Below, piece after piece: positions 23,501 to 34,547 of a stretch of DNA of 64,000 nucleotides. Each line of letters starts with the position of its first letter. The stretch's first letter is position 1. The DNA lies in the NCBI GenBank assembly GCA_949361645.1, contig OX442415.1, positions 8,649,254 to 8,713,253 on the forward strand, given 5' to 3'. Both the position numbers and the translations under genes were made by a program. This DNA comes from Spongilla lacustris. Taxonomy: Eukaryota; Porifera; Demospongiae; Spongillida; Spongillidae. Under the pieces are notes generated by a model. The model saw only the letters and a program-made list of their open reading frames with translations. It made no database searches and was not told the origin of the DNA.

Positions 23501-26500
23501 ATACACACCCACCTGACTTCTTATAGTTATAAATGGCAGCATCTCATTATATCAACTCCAATTAGAGCACCATCATTTGGTTACTCTTGTTCTTAACATG
23601 AGATGCAGATGCATTAGAGATGTAATCATTTGGTTTGAATTATCATACGTTCACATGATATTATAAAGGGGGATTACATGATGAAAGACCCTAACACACA
23701 GCCGATCATATCAAGCTTACTTAGCAGACACGCTTATTGTGCGCACATTCAACATAACATACATATATACAGCCGGCATATTAAGTCCAAACCACTGCAT
23801 ACTCCCCTGATAATATTCCTCAGTGTAATCTAATTAAAGAGCACCACTCAAGGACCCATCAAATGTACCATGATGTTGTGGGATAACCATTTCTCTCCAT
23901 GGTAACATGGAGCACATGAGGTTAGCTGTGTAGGTGGTAGTTAACAGCTGCTATCCCAGGTATGGTTACTAGGGGGAGGAGGGAGAGGTTGGCCCATCAC
24001 TTAGAGGTACCTAGAGGTCTTGGACCTTTTAGCTGTAAGAAATTGATTATCTCATCTGATATATAATTAGTTCATATTTGTAAGCTCCATTTGTAATATG
24101 TGACATCTTTACCCATAGCCTCAATGCTCACCTAGAACAATAGCTCCTTGGTCCCCCAGCTTAACATTGCCAGGGAGGCCAATACTCTTGATGTAGTCAA
24201 AGGCTCTTCCCTTCTCAACCACTGTCAGCATCTTCATACACTCTGCATTGATGGAGCACATTATTAGCACAAGGCTCCATGGCTGTCTGCTGTTGGCAAT
24301 ACAGTACCCAAGAACATAACAGTCAAATGGATCCAAAGTTGTACCACCCAATCCCAACTTCCACTCTCTGTCACCCATACACTTCTGTATAAGGTCAGGA
24401 TCATGTGCTTCAAACAACCAATGGAGGCTTTCAACCAGCTCTCTTCCACCCTCCTCCTGGAATGCTGAGATACTTTGTATATCATCTTGCGATTGGAGCT
24501 TGGTCAGACCAGCCATGAACCTCACAACCATTGTCATATTGCTCTTACCAAAGGATGTCCTTACAAACTCGGCCCTCTCACCAGGAGGCAGTGATGATAC
24601 ATACAAGGCTGCCATGAACTCCTGTACAGTTTTATGGATGAAGTGATATGAAGATGAACCAGAGCTCTCCAAGTACAGTTCTGGGACCTCTTGGAGCAGA
24701 CCTGTATACAGCAATGGACCATCACTGATATGGGAATACAGACATACATGTATGCACAGCAGTAGTTACTTGGGGGGTGCCCCCCACATTACCCCTCACA
24801 TGTAAAGGGGTATTAGTAGAAAAGGTTAGTAAGCTGGGGAGGAGCTTGACAGAATAGAATAGGTTTCATGTATGATATACACACGTTTTACTATAAATGG
24901 TGTGCATTCAAACGTCATGTACATGTACTCCCATCCCAATGGACCCTTTGCATGAAGGATCAGAAGTACGATAAACGTCACGTCTGAAGTACTAGAGACT
25001 TCGCGGACCTTTGCGTAATAAAATGGCAACGCTCAGAGTCATTCCTTCCGGATTGGACTATGATCCTTCGGCCGATCCAGTTCTTGGTCAAACTATGCTG
25101 CCAATAGTGAGTTTGACCGAGTCTGGCATACATGTATCCAGAGCCTTTTTTAAAGCCATCCATTAAAAAAGCATTACTATTGGCAGCATAGTGCGAGTGG
25201 GAAGGAATGACTCAGAGCATTATTACGCAAAGGTCAGCGAACGTGACACGTTATCTCTAGGCAACCGCTGTGGTTTTTACTCCAGAGGTGATGTTTATCA
25301 TACTTCCGATCTTTCATGCAAAGGGTCCATTTGTTTTACAAGTTATTAAAAATGTACTGTAAGAATGATAACTTCTTGGCCCACAGGGGTACCTGCAGTG
25401 AATAGCCTTGTCCCCAGACCTGTGGATGGATTAGGATTTAGGAGTGCAGGATGGAGGAGGAGTGTGCAGGAGGGGGTAACCCTACTGCCCAGTACAATAA
25501 AGTTCTCCCATTGGGGTCTGGGGCAAAGCCCTAGCCTCTTTGCAATGGGCAGCTGCTTGTACCTCACACCATATGGTACATGTACTCACAGGCCACACCC
25601 CCAAATGATGTTATTATAGAAACAAACAGGCCACACCCCTTCCTACCTAATGTCTCCAATGCACCACCGATTCCATGGAATATCAGCCGATCTTCTTTAG
25701 TGCCATCATATGCTAGCTTGGCCAGTACCAGCAGTTGTGAAATAGTTTCCTCTGACACATCACCAAGCCAAGGGTATCTTGATGGTATGTCTGTGAACAG
25801 TGGGATCAAAACATGTCTATGTTCACACCAGTCACCACCACCTGCACACTACTGGATCAGTACACATGTAGATAAATGACATGGATACCCGATTCTTGAA
25901 ATAACAGGCCACTTCAAATCAAGGTTCACGTGGTCACCAAACTGTATCAATAAGTAATACCACGTCCACCTGTACTACTGGTAGTATGTGTACATGTGCT
26001 TACTACATGCACACCACTGGATCGGCTAGTACAAATACATGTGTGCACACAAAATTATGATTTAATGCCATTGATGAAGCACAGCATGGATGACAAATTC
26101 TTGAAATAACTGGCCACTTCAAATCAAGACTTGTAGCACCAAAATGTATTTATTTTATACCATATCCACTTGTACTACTGGTAGTACGTACATGTGTACA
26201 TTGTGTACATGTGCATAATACTGTAGAGTACGTCAAGTAAGCCCCCCCTCCCCCCCCCCCCCCCCCCAAATAAAAAGGCTCGTGTTAGAATGAGCATATT
26301 GTTGTGATCTCGAGCTCTGCTGTGTGCCGTTCATCAAAACCTTGTTAGAGCACATTTCTTTACAGAAACGTTGAAGCTAGCGTTAATGGTTATGACGATA
26401 AGCTCATTTAAACATGAGCCTTTTTGGTGGGTGCATAAGGGGGAGGGGGGGGGGCTTACTTGACGTACTATGCACTGTAGAACACATCCACTGACAGGCA

Positions 26501-28894
26501 AGCTCACACTTACTTGGGATGGTACATGTTCTCTTGGGTCTCTCGGTAGCTGGAGGCTTCACTGACTTCTGCTCATGACGTTTCAGTACAGTCTTGACCG
26601 ACAATTGATACACTTCTGTGTGAGTTTGAGGAGGTTGGCTTTTGTTCTTCATCTGGTCTCTGAATACCTGTACAACGATGGCACAGTTAAGGGGAACATA
26701 CATTAAGCCATGGATGTGAGGATGATGTTCAAGATAGGACTTCAGCTGGTCCCTTAACTCCTTGTTGTGTTCAAGGGCACCATCAACATATCGCTGGATC
26801 TCTTCCTTACCAAAACCAATCACCTCAATGTACTGACATTTCTGTGGGTGACACAGCTGACGGAGGTTTTTGTTAGCTGAAGGTCGGGTTGACACCAACA
26901 CTGTCATCTTAGGAAGCACCTTCCCTTTGATGATGTCAGCAAAGATGGATGATGTCTGCAGATGGTAAGACAGTTCATCATAGCCATCAAGAACCATCAT
27001 CACACCATCTCCTTCCAGTGAGGTAATCCACTGGACAACAGACAGCTGAGTTGTTTGGTCATGATGGTAGAAGAGATCAGACACACACTTGGCTTTTTTC
27101 ACACTCTCATCCCTCAAGCGTAGGAGGACAACAAGATGGTAGCCATGAAGGATCTCCTTTTGGGCCCAGGAGACCCCAAGGTGCCAGCTGAATGTTGATT
27201 TCCCTATACCAGGAATCCCTTCCACTATGATGCAGCTAGCCCTCTCACCATCCCCTAACAAGCCAACCTGGAAATCAAAACATGTACATAATCCCTTCAG
27301 CCTGGGTGCAGTTCAGAATTCTTGGAACACACCTACCTGGCCAATCTCTATGGATCTCTTTAACTTTTTAACTTCTTCTACCTTGGCGTGTATCATTGCC
27401 AGTGTGCAAATCTCCTCTTTCTCCTTAGGGAAGTCTTCAATACTCTCAACTGTGGACAGGTTGATGTAACATTTGGAGACCACAGGTGACCACTGGTCTC
27501 CACATGGCTTTCTGCTATACACACTCCTCAGGTACTCTGCATATTGCCTCACTCCCTGTGGGATGTCAGTAGTGCGTGTGGCTGGAGGAAATGATGTGTA
27601 AAACATAACTTGTCTTATCTGTACAACAAAATCAGTAGTAACCAAAAAGGTTCTCAGCCCCTAGTGACCCCATGTGTAATCAAATGTTGTATCCTGATGT
27701 AAGGTATGACTTCCCTATTTAACAGGCCTGCGCTGCCTATTCAGTTAACACCTGGAACTTATCATTAAACTGGCTGACAATATGTGAAATTGGACAGATA
27801 TAATTCAGTCCCTTCCCCACCTCCATTTGTAGATTCACAAAATAGACCTGTTAAACACATTGATAATATGTGGTAAAATTGGACCAATAGAATTTCAGCA
27901 CCCCTCATATCCACAACAGCCACCCAGCTTAGATTTCCCCTGCTATTGCAATGCTGCTATAACTTTCAATCAATACTTTCTCACCAAGAGGATTTCTTTT
28001 CTTACCCTTGCACATTTTGTTTTTTGCGGCCAAAATTAAAGCTGAAAGCTGTGTAGTTTTTTGGCACAGGTGTTAAGTTGAATGTACGGTATATGCATCA
28101 CGCAAAAGGCACAATCGGGAAACATTAATGCATTATATTGGTGCTGAAGCAGCTTGGTGAAGCGATTCCTTAGATGCTTAAAAACGTACTACTGCATGTG
28201 CTGCTACATGAGAGGGAAACTGTGCCATGGAAACTTAACTTGGAAGAAATAATATTAGACCGATCAAGTTATGTACATTGTTTGCAAACATTATGAGTAT
28301 AACTCGTTAGAAACCCCCTGTGATGTGACTTACTGCATTATACTATTCAATTCCCAGTCCATAAGGGTGTAAGTGCCTGATCAAATTGAATCCAAGAGCA
28401 CTTCCTTGTTATGGAGCACTACCATTTTATTAATGTATGCCAAAAGAGCATGCCTTTCAAACATACATGTACATACACAACTGGGACCGAGGAATATTTT
28501 ACCTTGTAATGGTGGTGGCACGGTCGTGGTAGTAAGCTCCTTAACTTTGTCACCTATGTTTTGAAGAGATGTGTGAAACTGCTTTACACTCTTACAGAAA
28601 CTTACGTAGCAGTTTTATGAGATAGTTGTATTTTGCCTCTTTGCTAAGTATATTGAGAAATTTTTCAAATGCTGCAGGATCCAACTCTAATGATTTGCTT
28701 ATACAATTCAGGAGTATTGCCGCCTTATCACTTGGTACAGCTGCTGCTTGCGCGGCATCGCGCTCGTAGGTCGAAATAAGTCCTTCTGCAAAACACCCTG
28801 GTATTATATCTTGCGCTGTTAAGCTCCTTGTCAAGAGATCGTACAAGCTGTCGAATGCTTTCCGTTGGAAGTTCGCACTCATCGTGCACCACAC
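10639..28894 (-). CDS. NLR gene 1 (CARD-like, NACHT, LRR), 10 exons
   Basis: A cytosolic pattern-recognition receptor of the NACHT-LRR class, of the kind expanded in sponges and cnidarians. Exons right to left: 28503-28894 (CARD-like), 27337-27581, 26514-27267 (NACHT), 25647-25790, 24132-24701, LRR exons 23260-23427, 20327-20494, 17413-17580, 16691-16858 and terminal 10639-10871 with stop at 10639. The exon phases join correctly along the NACHT-LRR part: phase 1, except a phase-0 junction between exons 2 and 3. Function by family: ligand sensing by LRRs, NTP-dependent oligomerisation by NACHT, signalling through death-fold partners. The first exon contains an apparent frameshift (see its entry), so this copy may be a pseudogene or carry an assembly error. 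Introns hold many transposons. Confidence 0.8.
11539..12803. mobile_element. TTAA-flanked TIR DNA transposon (non-autonomous)
   Basis: A 1265-bp insertion bounded by TTAA at 11535-11538 and 12804-12807. The inverted ends begin CACTGGATCCATGAAATTTT on the left and CACGCGATCCATGAAATTTT (reverse complement) on the right, and continue with GATACC and an AAAAAGTGCG box. The paralogous intron at about 49323 and a third copy at about 56331 lack the insert and keep a single site, so the ends are defined by empty sites. TTAA duplication is typical of piggyBac-type (also Kolobok) elements. No transposase ORF inside. Confidence 0.85.
13053..13400. repeat. Dispersed repeat with 32-bp minisatellite tail (copy 1)
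   Basis: A conserved head (tggtcccatggcacccca-type text, then ggccacaggggtggtaggtg) is followed by tandem 32-bp units containing acacaggtctggggactggg. Other copies or parts: 16490-16555, 19720-19935, 22630-22850, 34905-35000, 49605-49780, 56575-56820. Tails without a full head occur at 16105-16275, 16975-17065, 17715-17830, 20630-20745, 50485-50600, 51120-51295 and 62395-62515. Minus-strand frames across it ([20 protein letters not shown]) are by-products. A non-autonomous mobile repeat carrying a minisatellite is the simplest reading. Confidence 0.8.
13428..13640 (-). repeat. Repeat-borne ORF MTVTTSG (copy 1)
   Basis: Minus frame starting [20 protein letters not shown] and containing CNEHTIS and [15 protein letters not shown]. 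The same frame recurs at 49788-50015 and 56825-57058, always on the minus strand and always just right of the 32-bp minisatellite. No domain recognised. Conserved frame across three copies could mean a recent repeat family or a coding relic of an element. Confidence 0.5.
13641..14441. other. Dispersed-repeat mosaic, no gene
   Basis: 13660-13930 matches 50040-50290 and 57070-57360 (text with accagtcttttattagcatg and aaggtcaccccttagaggc). No exon recognised up to the next minisatellite. Confidence 0.55.
14442..14785. repeat. 26-bp minisatellite
   Basis: About 13 copies of a 26-bp unit with core gtgttgagccccctgcccag and scattered c/t variants. Flanked on the right by TG-rich DNA (14790-14890). 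Lies in the long last intron of NLR gene 1. Confidence 0.92.
14935..16100. repeat. Dispersed repeat unit (15 kb / 57-58 kb family)
   Basis: 15050-16000 matches 57330-58250: shared strings include ctctcaagtgctcatgttac-type text, gcaccattgtagat, ggtaccagctatggtt and gccccgcccattctttgg. A partial copy lies at 55560-55975. It contains the palindrome-like motif ttgatagcctatcaa found at several other repeat junctions. Plus-strand open frames ([20 protein letters not shown]) recur but show no known domain. Confidence 0.65.
16691..16858 (-). CDS. NLR gene 1 LRR exon (4th)
   Basis: Exactly 168 bp, acceptor AG at 16859-16860 and gtaagt-type donor at 16685-16690. Two 28-residue ribonuclease-inhibitor-type LRRs: [20 protein letters not shown] then NTTLTSFDLSENKLDDQSIA. 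Starts and ends in phase 1. A CA-rich microsatellite lies on its donor side (16555-16615), as for several sister exons. Confidence 0.88.
17413..17580 (-). CDS. NLR gene 1 LRR exon (3rd)
   Basis: 168 bp, phase 1 at both ends. Encodes [20 protein letters not shown] and [22 protein letters not shown]-rich repeats at 17210-17335 adjoin the donor side. Confidence 0.88.
18138..19700 (-). mobile_element. Decayed Ty3/gypsy fragment, copy 1
   Basis: On the minus strand, from right to left: gag-like segment (about 19350-19700), zinc knuckle CYLCHQICHFSSKC (about 19290-19340), aspartic-protease remnant ending LPISVLLGRDVPELVKIG (about 18950-19050), integrase zinc-binding region (LQREDPTLQPLWK, about 18600-18860), and integrase core CDYVTRYPEAVVLK...FTRVGVPREILT (about 18290-18420). 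The core lacks roughly 30 residues before YHPQMEGL. Frames are broken repeatedly. No reverse transcriptase lies between protease and integrase. Confidence 0.8.
20327..20494 (-). CDS. NLR gene 1 LRR exon (2nd)
   Basis: 168 bp, phase 1 at both ends. Encodes [20 protein letters not shown] and [20 protein letters not shown]. Product of the tandem duplication with 23260-23427. Confidence 0.88.
20994..22612 (-). mobile_element. Decayed Ty3/gypsy fragment, copy 2
   Basis: Same organisation and same internal integrase deletion as copy 1, so the deletions predate the tandem duplication. Integrase-side text at about 21000-21290, protease remnant (ISVLLGRDGPELVKIGP) at about 21860-21910, gag-like end at 22412-22612. 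It cannot encode an active element. Confidence 0.8.
23260..23427 (-). CDS. NLR gene 1 LRR exon (1st)
   Basis: 168 bp, phase 1 at both ends, joining exon 24132-24701 in phase. Encodes [20 protein letters not shown] and [20 protein letters not shown]. Confidence 0.88.
23460..24131. other. NLR gene 1 intron, unique sequence
   Basis: Intron between the first LRR exon and exon 5. No repeat family or exon recognised. Confidence 0.6.
24132..24701 (-). CDS. NLR gene 1 exon 5 (post-NACHT helical region)
   Basis: 570 bp, acceptor AG at 24702-24703, donor gtgagc; phase 1 at both ends. Contains the NLR-typical segment SSSYHFIHKTVQEFMAALYV followed by SLPPGERAEF and, later, DPFDCYVLGYCIANSRQPW. These match the winged-helix/superhelical region that precedes LRRs in NLRs (FIH.T.QEF.AA is the hallmark). 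No frame lesion seen. Confidence 0.88.
24938..25331. mobile_element. MITE with long inverted ends
   Basis: Ends aatggaccctttgcatgaa at 24938 and its reverse complement ending at 25331. Matching internal blocks: tacgataaacgtcac/gtgatgtttatc, ggacctttgcgtaataa, gagtcattccttcc, and inner actatgctgccaatagt (25092-25108) against 25176-25192. About 390 bp, no ORF, in intron 4 of NLR gene 1. TSD not clear. Confidence 0.82.
25647..25790 (-). CDS. NLR gene 1 exon 4
   Basis: 144 bp, AG acceptor at 25791-25792 and GT donor (gtagga), phase 1 at both ends. Reads IPSRYPWLGDVSEETISQLL then LAKLAYDGTKEDRLIF, the helical segment between NACHT and the winged-helix part in sponge-type NLRs. Confidence 0.82.
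26228..26468. mobile_element. TA-flanked MITE
   Basis: TA followed by cgtcaagtaagcccccc on the left (from 26229) and ggggcttacttgacg followed by TA on the right (to about 26467); the inner ends also pair (aaaaaggctc / gagccttttt). About 240 bp with homopolymer C and G runs inside the TIRs. TA target is typical of Tc1/mariner-type MITEs. It lies in NLR intron 3, 46 bp from the donor of the NACHT exon. Confidence 0.8.
26514..27267 (-). CDS. NLR gene 1 exon 3 (NACHT NTPase)
   Basis: 754 bp, phase 0 acceptor, phase 1 donor (gtaagt). Walker A IVEGIPGIGKSTFSWHL near residue 15 of the exon, Walker B/extended acidic motif MMVLDGYDEL, sensor-1-like VLVSTRPSAN, and a GFGKEEIQRYV helix. NACHT domains bind ATP/GTP and oligomerise on activation. 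Intact frame with all core motifs. Confidence 0.93.
27337..27581 (-). CDS. NLR gene 1 exon 2 (pre-NACHT)
   Basis: 245 bp, acceptor AG at 27582-27583, gtaggt donor. Reads DIPQGVRQYAEYLRSVYS, then SPVVSKCYINLSTVESIEDF and a basic helix VEEVKKLKRSIEIGQ that leads directly into the NACHT exon (FISNA-like position). Phase 1 in, phase 0 out. Confidence 0.82.
27590..28500. other. NLR gene 1 intron 1
   Basis: No repeat ends or further exon recognised. AT-rich. Confidence 0.55.
28503..28894 (-). CDS. NLR gene 1 exon 1 (CARD-like death fold), frame shift inside
   Basis: Start codon at 28892-28894 (a second in-frame Met at 28880-28882). Encodes a six-helix-like domain: FDSLYDLLTRSLTAQDIIPG, ERDAAQAAAVPSDKAAILLN, DPAAFEKFLNILSKEAKYN, YLIKLLR. 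Frame stops at 28592. The next frame is open from just before the stop and reads SVKQFHTSLQNIGDKVKEL to a gtaaaa donor at 28502, whose phase fits exon 2. A splice between the two would need a 27-nt intron that does not restore frame, so a single-base indel near 28590-28606 is likely. Confidence 0.72.
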
Positions 28895-29100
28895 ATAGCT
28901 AGAAGTAATGTACTACTATTAGGCTGACAATCGGTTTGTCCAACGTTGTTTGATAATTGATAATTAGAAATTTACTTCCAATACACATGTGGTTAGTTTC
29001 CTTATATGGAAGAGGTTATTGTTTAATACATGTACATATTACATATGTGCATAAGATAGTGTCTTCCAGTAGTGTTCAAAAGTAAGTTATATCCTGGCAC
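28895..29100 (-). promoter_or_regulatory. Upstream region of NLR gene 1
   Basis: The sequence just upstream of the start shares blocks (gtccaacg, gaaatttacttc, gtttccttatatggaagagg) with 40570-40715, where no NLR exon follows. Possibly a duplicated promoter. No TATA box assigned. Confidence 0.35.
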
Positions 29101-29640
29101 CATCTTATGACTGCAGCACATCACAACACCATCTTGCAGCCTAAATGGTAAATGGCCACATCTGGGAGGAGGGAGACATGTACATGTAAGCCTTCTGAGT
29201 TAACAGAGGGCACACCCACCTGATGTTGCCATAACATTGCTGGGGACTTCCCCTGTTGACACCAAGGCCATGTGAGCTAGTCCAAGGTTCAGGAATCACT
29301 TATCAACTTCTGGAAACCATATAATCCTACCAACCTGATTTCAATACAAGGATAAGGTCACAGCAATGATACAAGTGCCCAGACTTACTTTCTCCTTCAT
29401 TCTCTCTTACATTGAATTAGAGTGGTGGCTGGTGTGTCAACTGCTTTACATTTGTGTGGAGAGCTGGGATCTGTCCATGGGAGGTAGGGAGAAAGTAGAG
29501 GAGGGGAAGGGAGGGAGGAGAAGAGAGAAGAGGGGAGGGGAAGAATTGGGAAGAGGAAAAGGTAAGGATGAGTATGAGTATGGAAATGGATGACCACACA
29601 CACCCATAGCAACTGACCATGTTCTCAAGGGCAGAGCTCT
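29101..29640. other. Between NLR gene 1 and PI3K copy B
   Basis: Purine-rich stretch 29480-29560. A minus-strand segment at about 29215-29300 ends in an AG/gtgggt donor-like site and might be a decayed exon, but I could not match it to the PI3K kinase domain. Confidence 0.35.
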
Positions 29641-29644
29641 AATC

Positions 29645-29895
29645 CCCTGTCCAAGCCCTCATGCTTCCTCTGCCTGAACACTGGCCAAGCCCCCATGCTT
29701 CCTCTGCCTGAACACTGTCCAAGCCCTCATGCTTCCTCTGCCTGAACACTGTCCAAGCCCTCATGCTTCCTCTGCCTGAACACTGGCCAAGCCCTCATGC
29801 TTCCTCTGCTTGAACACTGGCCAAGCCCTCATGCTTCCTCTGCCTGAACACTGTCCAAGCCCTCATGCTTCCTCTGCCTGAACACTGGCCAAGTC
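29645..29895. repeat. 34-bp minisatellite
   Basis: About seven copies of a 34-bp unit with core catgcttcctctgcctgaac, alternating g and t variants near its end. Confidence 0.9.
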
Positions 29896-30443
29896 CCTCC
29901 CATAGGTACATGTATCAGAGCTGTGTGCTTTTGTTCATCCATGTGCAGTGCATACATGTATACAAACACATAGACCTATATCTAGATCTACTAGGCAAAT
30001 TCATGTCAGATGGATCAACTTTCCTACATGTACATGTAATAATGACATTGTCCAATGTTGTTTACATGTACCACTCTCTCTACCACATTGATATATCTAC
30101 ACATACACATTTTGAGGTTCTGTTTTTAACCACAGATAAACAGTTATAGGGATTTAATTCTTACCATGTTTAGCAATGCTTATGTAAACAGGGAGGCGTT
30201 TTTTGCATACAGATAGTGTACAATGCAAGACCATTTGGTACCTTGTACAATGTGTATGAGTGGAGTATAATAATAATTATTTTTAAAATGAATCCAAAGG
30301 TACCCTGGCAAGAAAGTTTCTTAAGGTCCTGCCAACAAACCTATGCCAGCATAATGCTTTAGCTGTTAGCTACCACAATCAGCTAGTTTCAGGTTGGGGA
30401 TTTGGTGGGTTTCTGAGATAATACTAAGTGCCCCTCCCCTCTA

Positions 30444-30830
<387 letters not shown>

Positions 30831-31157
30831 TCATAAGGAGGAGAAAAACCCTACCTGGGGTCATAAGGAGGGGAGAAGGAATCTGGTAAGGAGTACTTCT
30901 GAAGCTCTTCTTTGGCATACTCAGCCACACCCTTCAGACTACCAGTCCTGTCTATGTACTTCTTTAGCTGCATGTTGGAGACATAGGGATGGGGAGGAGG
31001 CCACAAGATGGCTGACTTACAGTAGTGGCCACACTCATGATGTTGCACACAGCGGTGTGTTGTTTCTGGAGCTCCTTCTGTGGTGCCAAATGGGATGGTG
31101 GGGAGAAACATTATCGATGTGTATTCTAATTAGAGCACTTGTCTCTAGTACACTCAC

Positions 31158-32138
<981 letters not shown>

Positions 32139-32154
32139 CTGTAATGAGAAGGTA

Positions 32155-32335
32155 AAGAGGTGGCCATAGTGAGTAGGTGAGGGTGAGGTGGCCATAGTGA
32201 GTAGGTAAGGGTGAGGTGGCCATAGTGAGTAGGTGAGGGTGAGTTGGCCATAGTGAGTAGGTAAGGGTGGAGGTGGCCATAGTGAGTAGGTGAGGGTGGA
32301 GGTGGCCATAGTGAGTAGGTGAGAGTGGAGAGGTA
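32155..32335. repeat. 28-bp minisatellite
   Basis: Six or so copies of ggccatagtgagtaggtgag plus a variable gggtgaggt end, in the intron between PI3K exons 32138 and 32416. The open minus frames across it are by-products. Confidence 0.9.
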
Positions 32336-32415
32336 GATGAGGTGGAGAGGGATGGCCACAGTGGTGGTGGTAACCATAGTGATAAATCATAACACAAACA
32401 AATCCTTAGTCTTAC

Positions 32416-33057
32416 GTGGTGGTCTCCTTGCCCCACCCCCCAGTGGGACAGGCCACGGGATGGGCATATGTGTCCAGCTCAATGTACAGGGCCACAGAGT
32501 TGTTCCCATCGGGGTTGACTGCAGTGGACCCCACTGAGCGCTGGTCCATGCCCAGGAAGGCATTCTCTGAGTCTGCCTGGACTGGCCACAGGTTGAGACG
32601 AAGCAGGCCTTGCCTCAGGAGTGCTCTTTAATTGGAGTGGGAAATAAGTACCATTGCCGAGACATTTTAAATGTGCAGACTTAATGTAAGGCCACACCCA
32701 CACATAATGAACAACTACATGTTCCCATACAGTCCACATATCAATGGAAGAAGCCCACACACATTTGGACACACACCTAACTGTACACCCAACAATTCAT
32801 ACACACCAGCACACACCTTCACAATCTACATGTCCACAGGGGACATCTAGAGGCACAACACACGTATGCACACATCACACACACAGTTCCACTTTCCCAA
32901 ACCTGTGGTCCAGTATCTGCATGTTGACCCAGTGCAGTGGTCTGTCAATGGCCTCTCCCTTCTTCTCATCTCTGATCTTCCTGGTACCACGGAAGGACTT
33001 CCTCCTGGTGTCCTTTGACCTCGTACCACTGTACATACACACACACAGCCGAGCAGC
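32416..33057 (-). CDS. PI3K C2-domain exons 2 and 3
   Basis: Exon 32903-33057 begins AARLCVCMYSGTRS, matching the p110 ARLC..... strand, and ends HWVNMQILDH. Exon 32416-32613 has LNLWPVQADSENAFLGMDQR and SVALYIELDTYAHPV. The loop between is Lys/Arg-rich (RRKSFRGTRKIRDEKKGE). The C2 domain contacts membrane and the nSH2/iSH2 of p85. Confidence 0.85.
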
Positions 33058-33812
33058 CTGTACAGGGGTATGGAGGTATTCATTGAATTCAGGCATATAC
33101 TGTACATGTATGGAAGTGTACATATTAAAAGTTGGTGTCACTCAATATGCTACAATCCTACTATGTTATGAATACAATCATAATGCATGTTATGTTACAT
33201 TCATTAACCATTGTGTTACTTTGAATCTTTGTTTACTTTGTTTTGGGCTTTGATACATATGTACAATGTACCTCCTTTATATTGTAACAAAGTGGTACAA
33301 ATCCCACACATAACCACACCTTGGGAAGGTTCTTAAGCTGTACATCAAAGACCAGCCATTGGTTCCATCTCATGTAAGTGGTAGGGGCCATCTCAACTGT
33401 GTGGCAGGTGGATCCCAATAAATGCCCACCATGGTAGATACCCATCTCCACGTAGACCACCTCATTATCAACAGGTTCATACTTGAAATTGTCCAAACCA
33501 ACGACCCTGACCCTGTGGTGTGAGATAGCACAACAGACACACGTGTACATGTATGTACAAATGTATACCATGCTTATTGCCATGGTGATGGTTATCCAGA
33601 GGAAAATTTAAGAAATGGAACATGTTAGGCTAATTGGCCAATTGGCCAGCAATAGTTGAATTTGGTGGACCTTTTTAACAAACGGCCGGCCATTATTTTG
33701 TTTTGCTAAATGTTTCACATATACACATGCTGAAGCTAAAGTACCCACAAGGCTAGAGTGCATGGCAGCAAGCCATGGCTGCCTTGTGTAGGCGAGCAAG
33801 TTACTCGCATAT

Positions 33813-33909
33813 CACGAACGTTCGACCAGCAATAGTATAAAGGTATCACTTATACGCATGCGCATAGCGTTAGCCACACCTTTATACTATTGCTGGTCGA
33901 ACGTTCGTG
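33813..33909. promoter_or_regulatory. Perfect 32-bp inverted repeat
   Basis: Left arm 33813-33844 (cacgaacgttcgaccagcaa...) and right arm 33878-33909 are exact reverse complements, spacer 33 bp containing acgcatgcgcat. Each arm begins with the palindrome cgaacgttcg. It lies about 44 bp upstream of the DEATH-domain start codon and at the point where homology between PI3K copies B and C stops. Could be a regulatory palindrome, a small foldback element or a rearrangement scar. Confidence 0.85.
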
Positions 33910-33952
33910 CGTTTAATACATTTTTATTGGGCATAGTCCGACCCCAACATAG

Positions 33953-34201
33953 ATGGAGTGCAGTGAGGACGACATTTACACAATATCTGGATATGACTTT
34001 GATTGGAGGCGTGTTGGCCGAAGACTTGTCGGTGATCAGAAGGTCAGGGACATCGATAGAGAAAGTGGTAGCGAAGGAGAGAAGCGGGAAAATATGTTGT
34101 TGCAATGGAAAAGGATCAAGGCACGTGATGCTACTTACAGAGCACTGGTGAAGGTGTTGAGAGGCTTGAACAACATTGCTACTTTCCCACAGCCACTTTA
34201 A
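33953..34201 (+). CDS. Small DEATH-domain protein
   Basis: 82-codon single-exon ORF, ATG at 33953, stop TAA at 34199-34201. The bulk is a DEATH fold: DFDWRRVGRRLVGDQKVRDI, DRESGSEGEKRENMLLQWKR and ARDATYRALVKVLRGLNNI, i.e. the W..vgr.Lg, L..W and a..L...L patterns of DEATH domains. Death folds mediate homotypic assembly of signalling complexes such as those used by NLRs. It sits between two PI3K fragments on the opposite strand. An AATAAA at 34501-34506 could serve as poly(A) signal. It may be a stand-alone adaptor or an exon of a lost gene. Confidence 0.72.
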   Translation: MECSEDDIYTISGYDFDWRRVGRRLVGDQKVRDIDRESGSEGEKRENMLLQWKRIKARDATYRALVKVLRGLNNIATFPQPL

Positions 34202-34547
34202 TATTATTGGTTTGATACTACTAGTACGTAGCAGAGGACTCCTGAGTTTTTATCAGAGTATCTTTTATTGTGTTTAAGCACATCATGCATAAACAATCAA
34301 CTGGCCTGTACATCACCTGTGGCCAGCTGCCTAGGCCATATCATACTACTAGTACGGCCAAGATGCATACATGGACTGCACAATACAGCATCTGCTTATC
34401 AAGGTCTGGGCACCAAAATCAATTACTTATGTTCGTATGTATTTTTAAAAAACTCGGATAGCTAGCAGCTGGTGGTGTGGTTGGGACATACAGCACAATC
34501 AATAAAACTGACATTCCTAAAAAAATAAGTCTTTTTCCAAAAAGTGT

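Noticed and set aside
29215..29300. Next PI3K kinase exon (catalytic part)
   Set aside because: A donor-like end and weak similarity only; stops close by and no PI3K motif I can defend.
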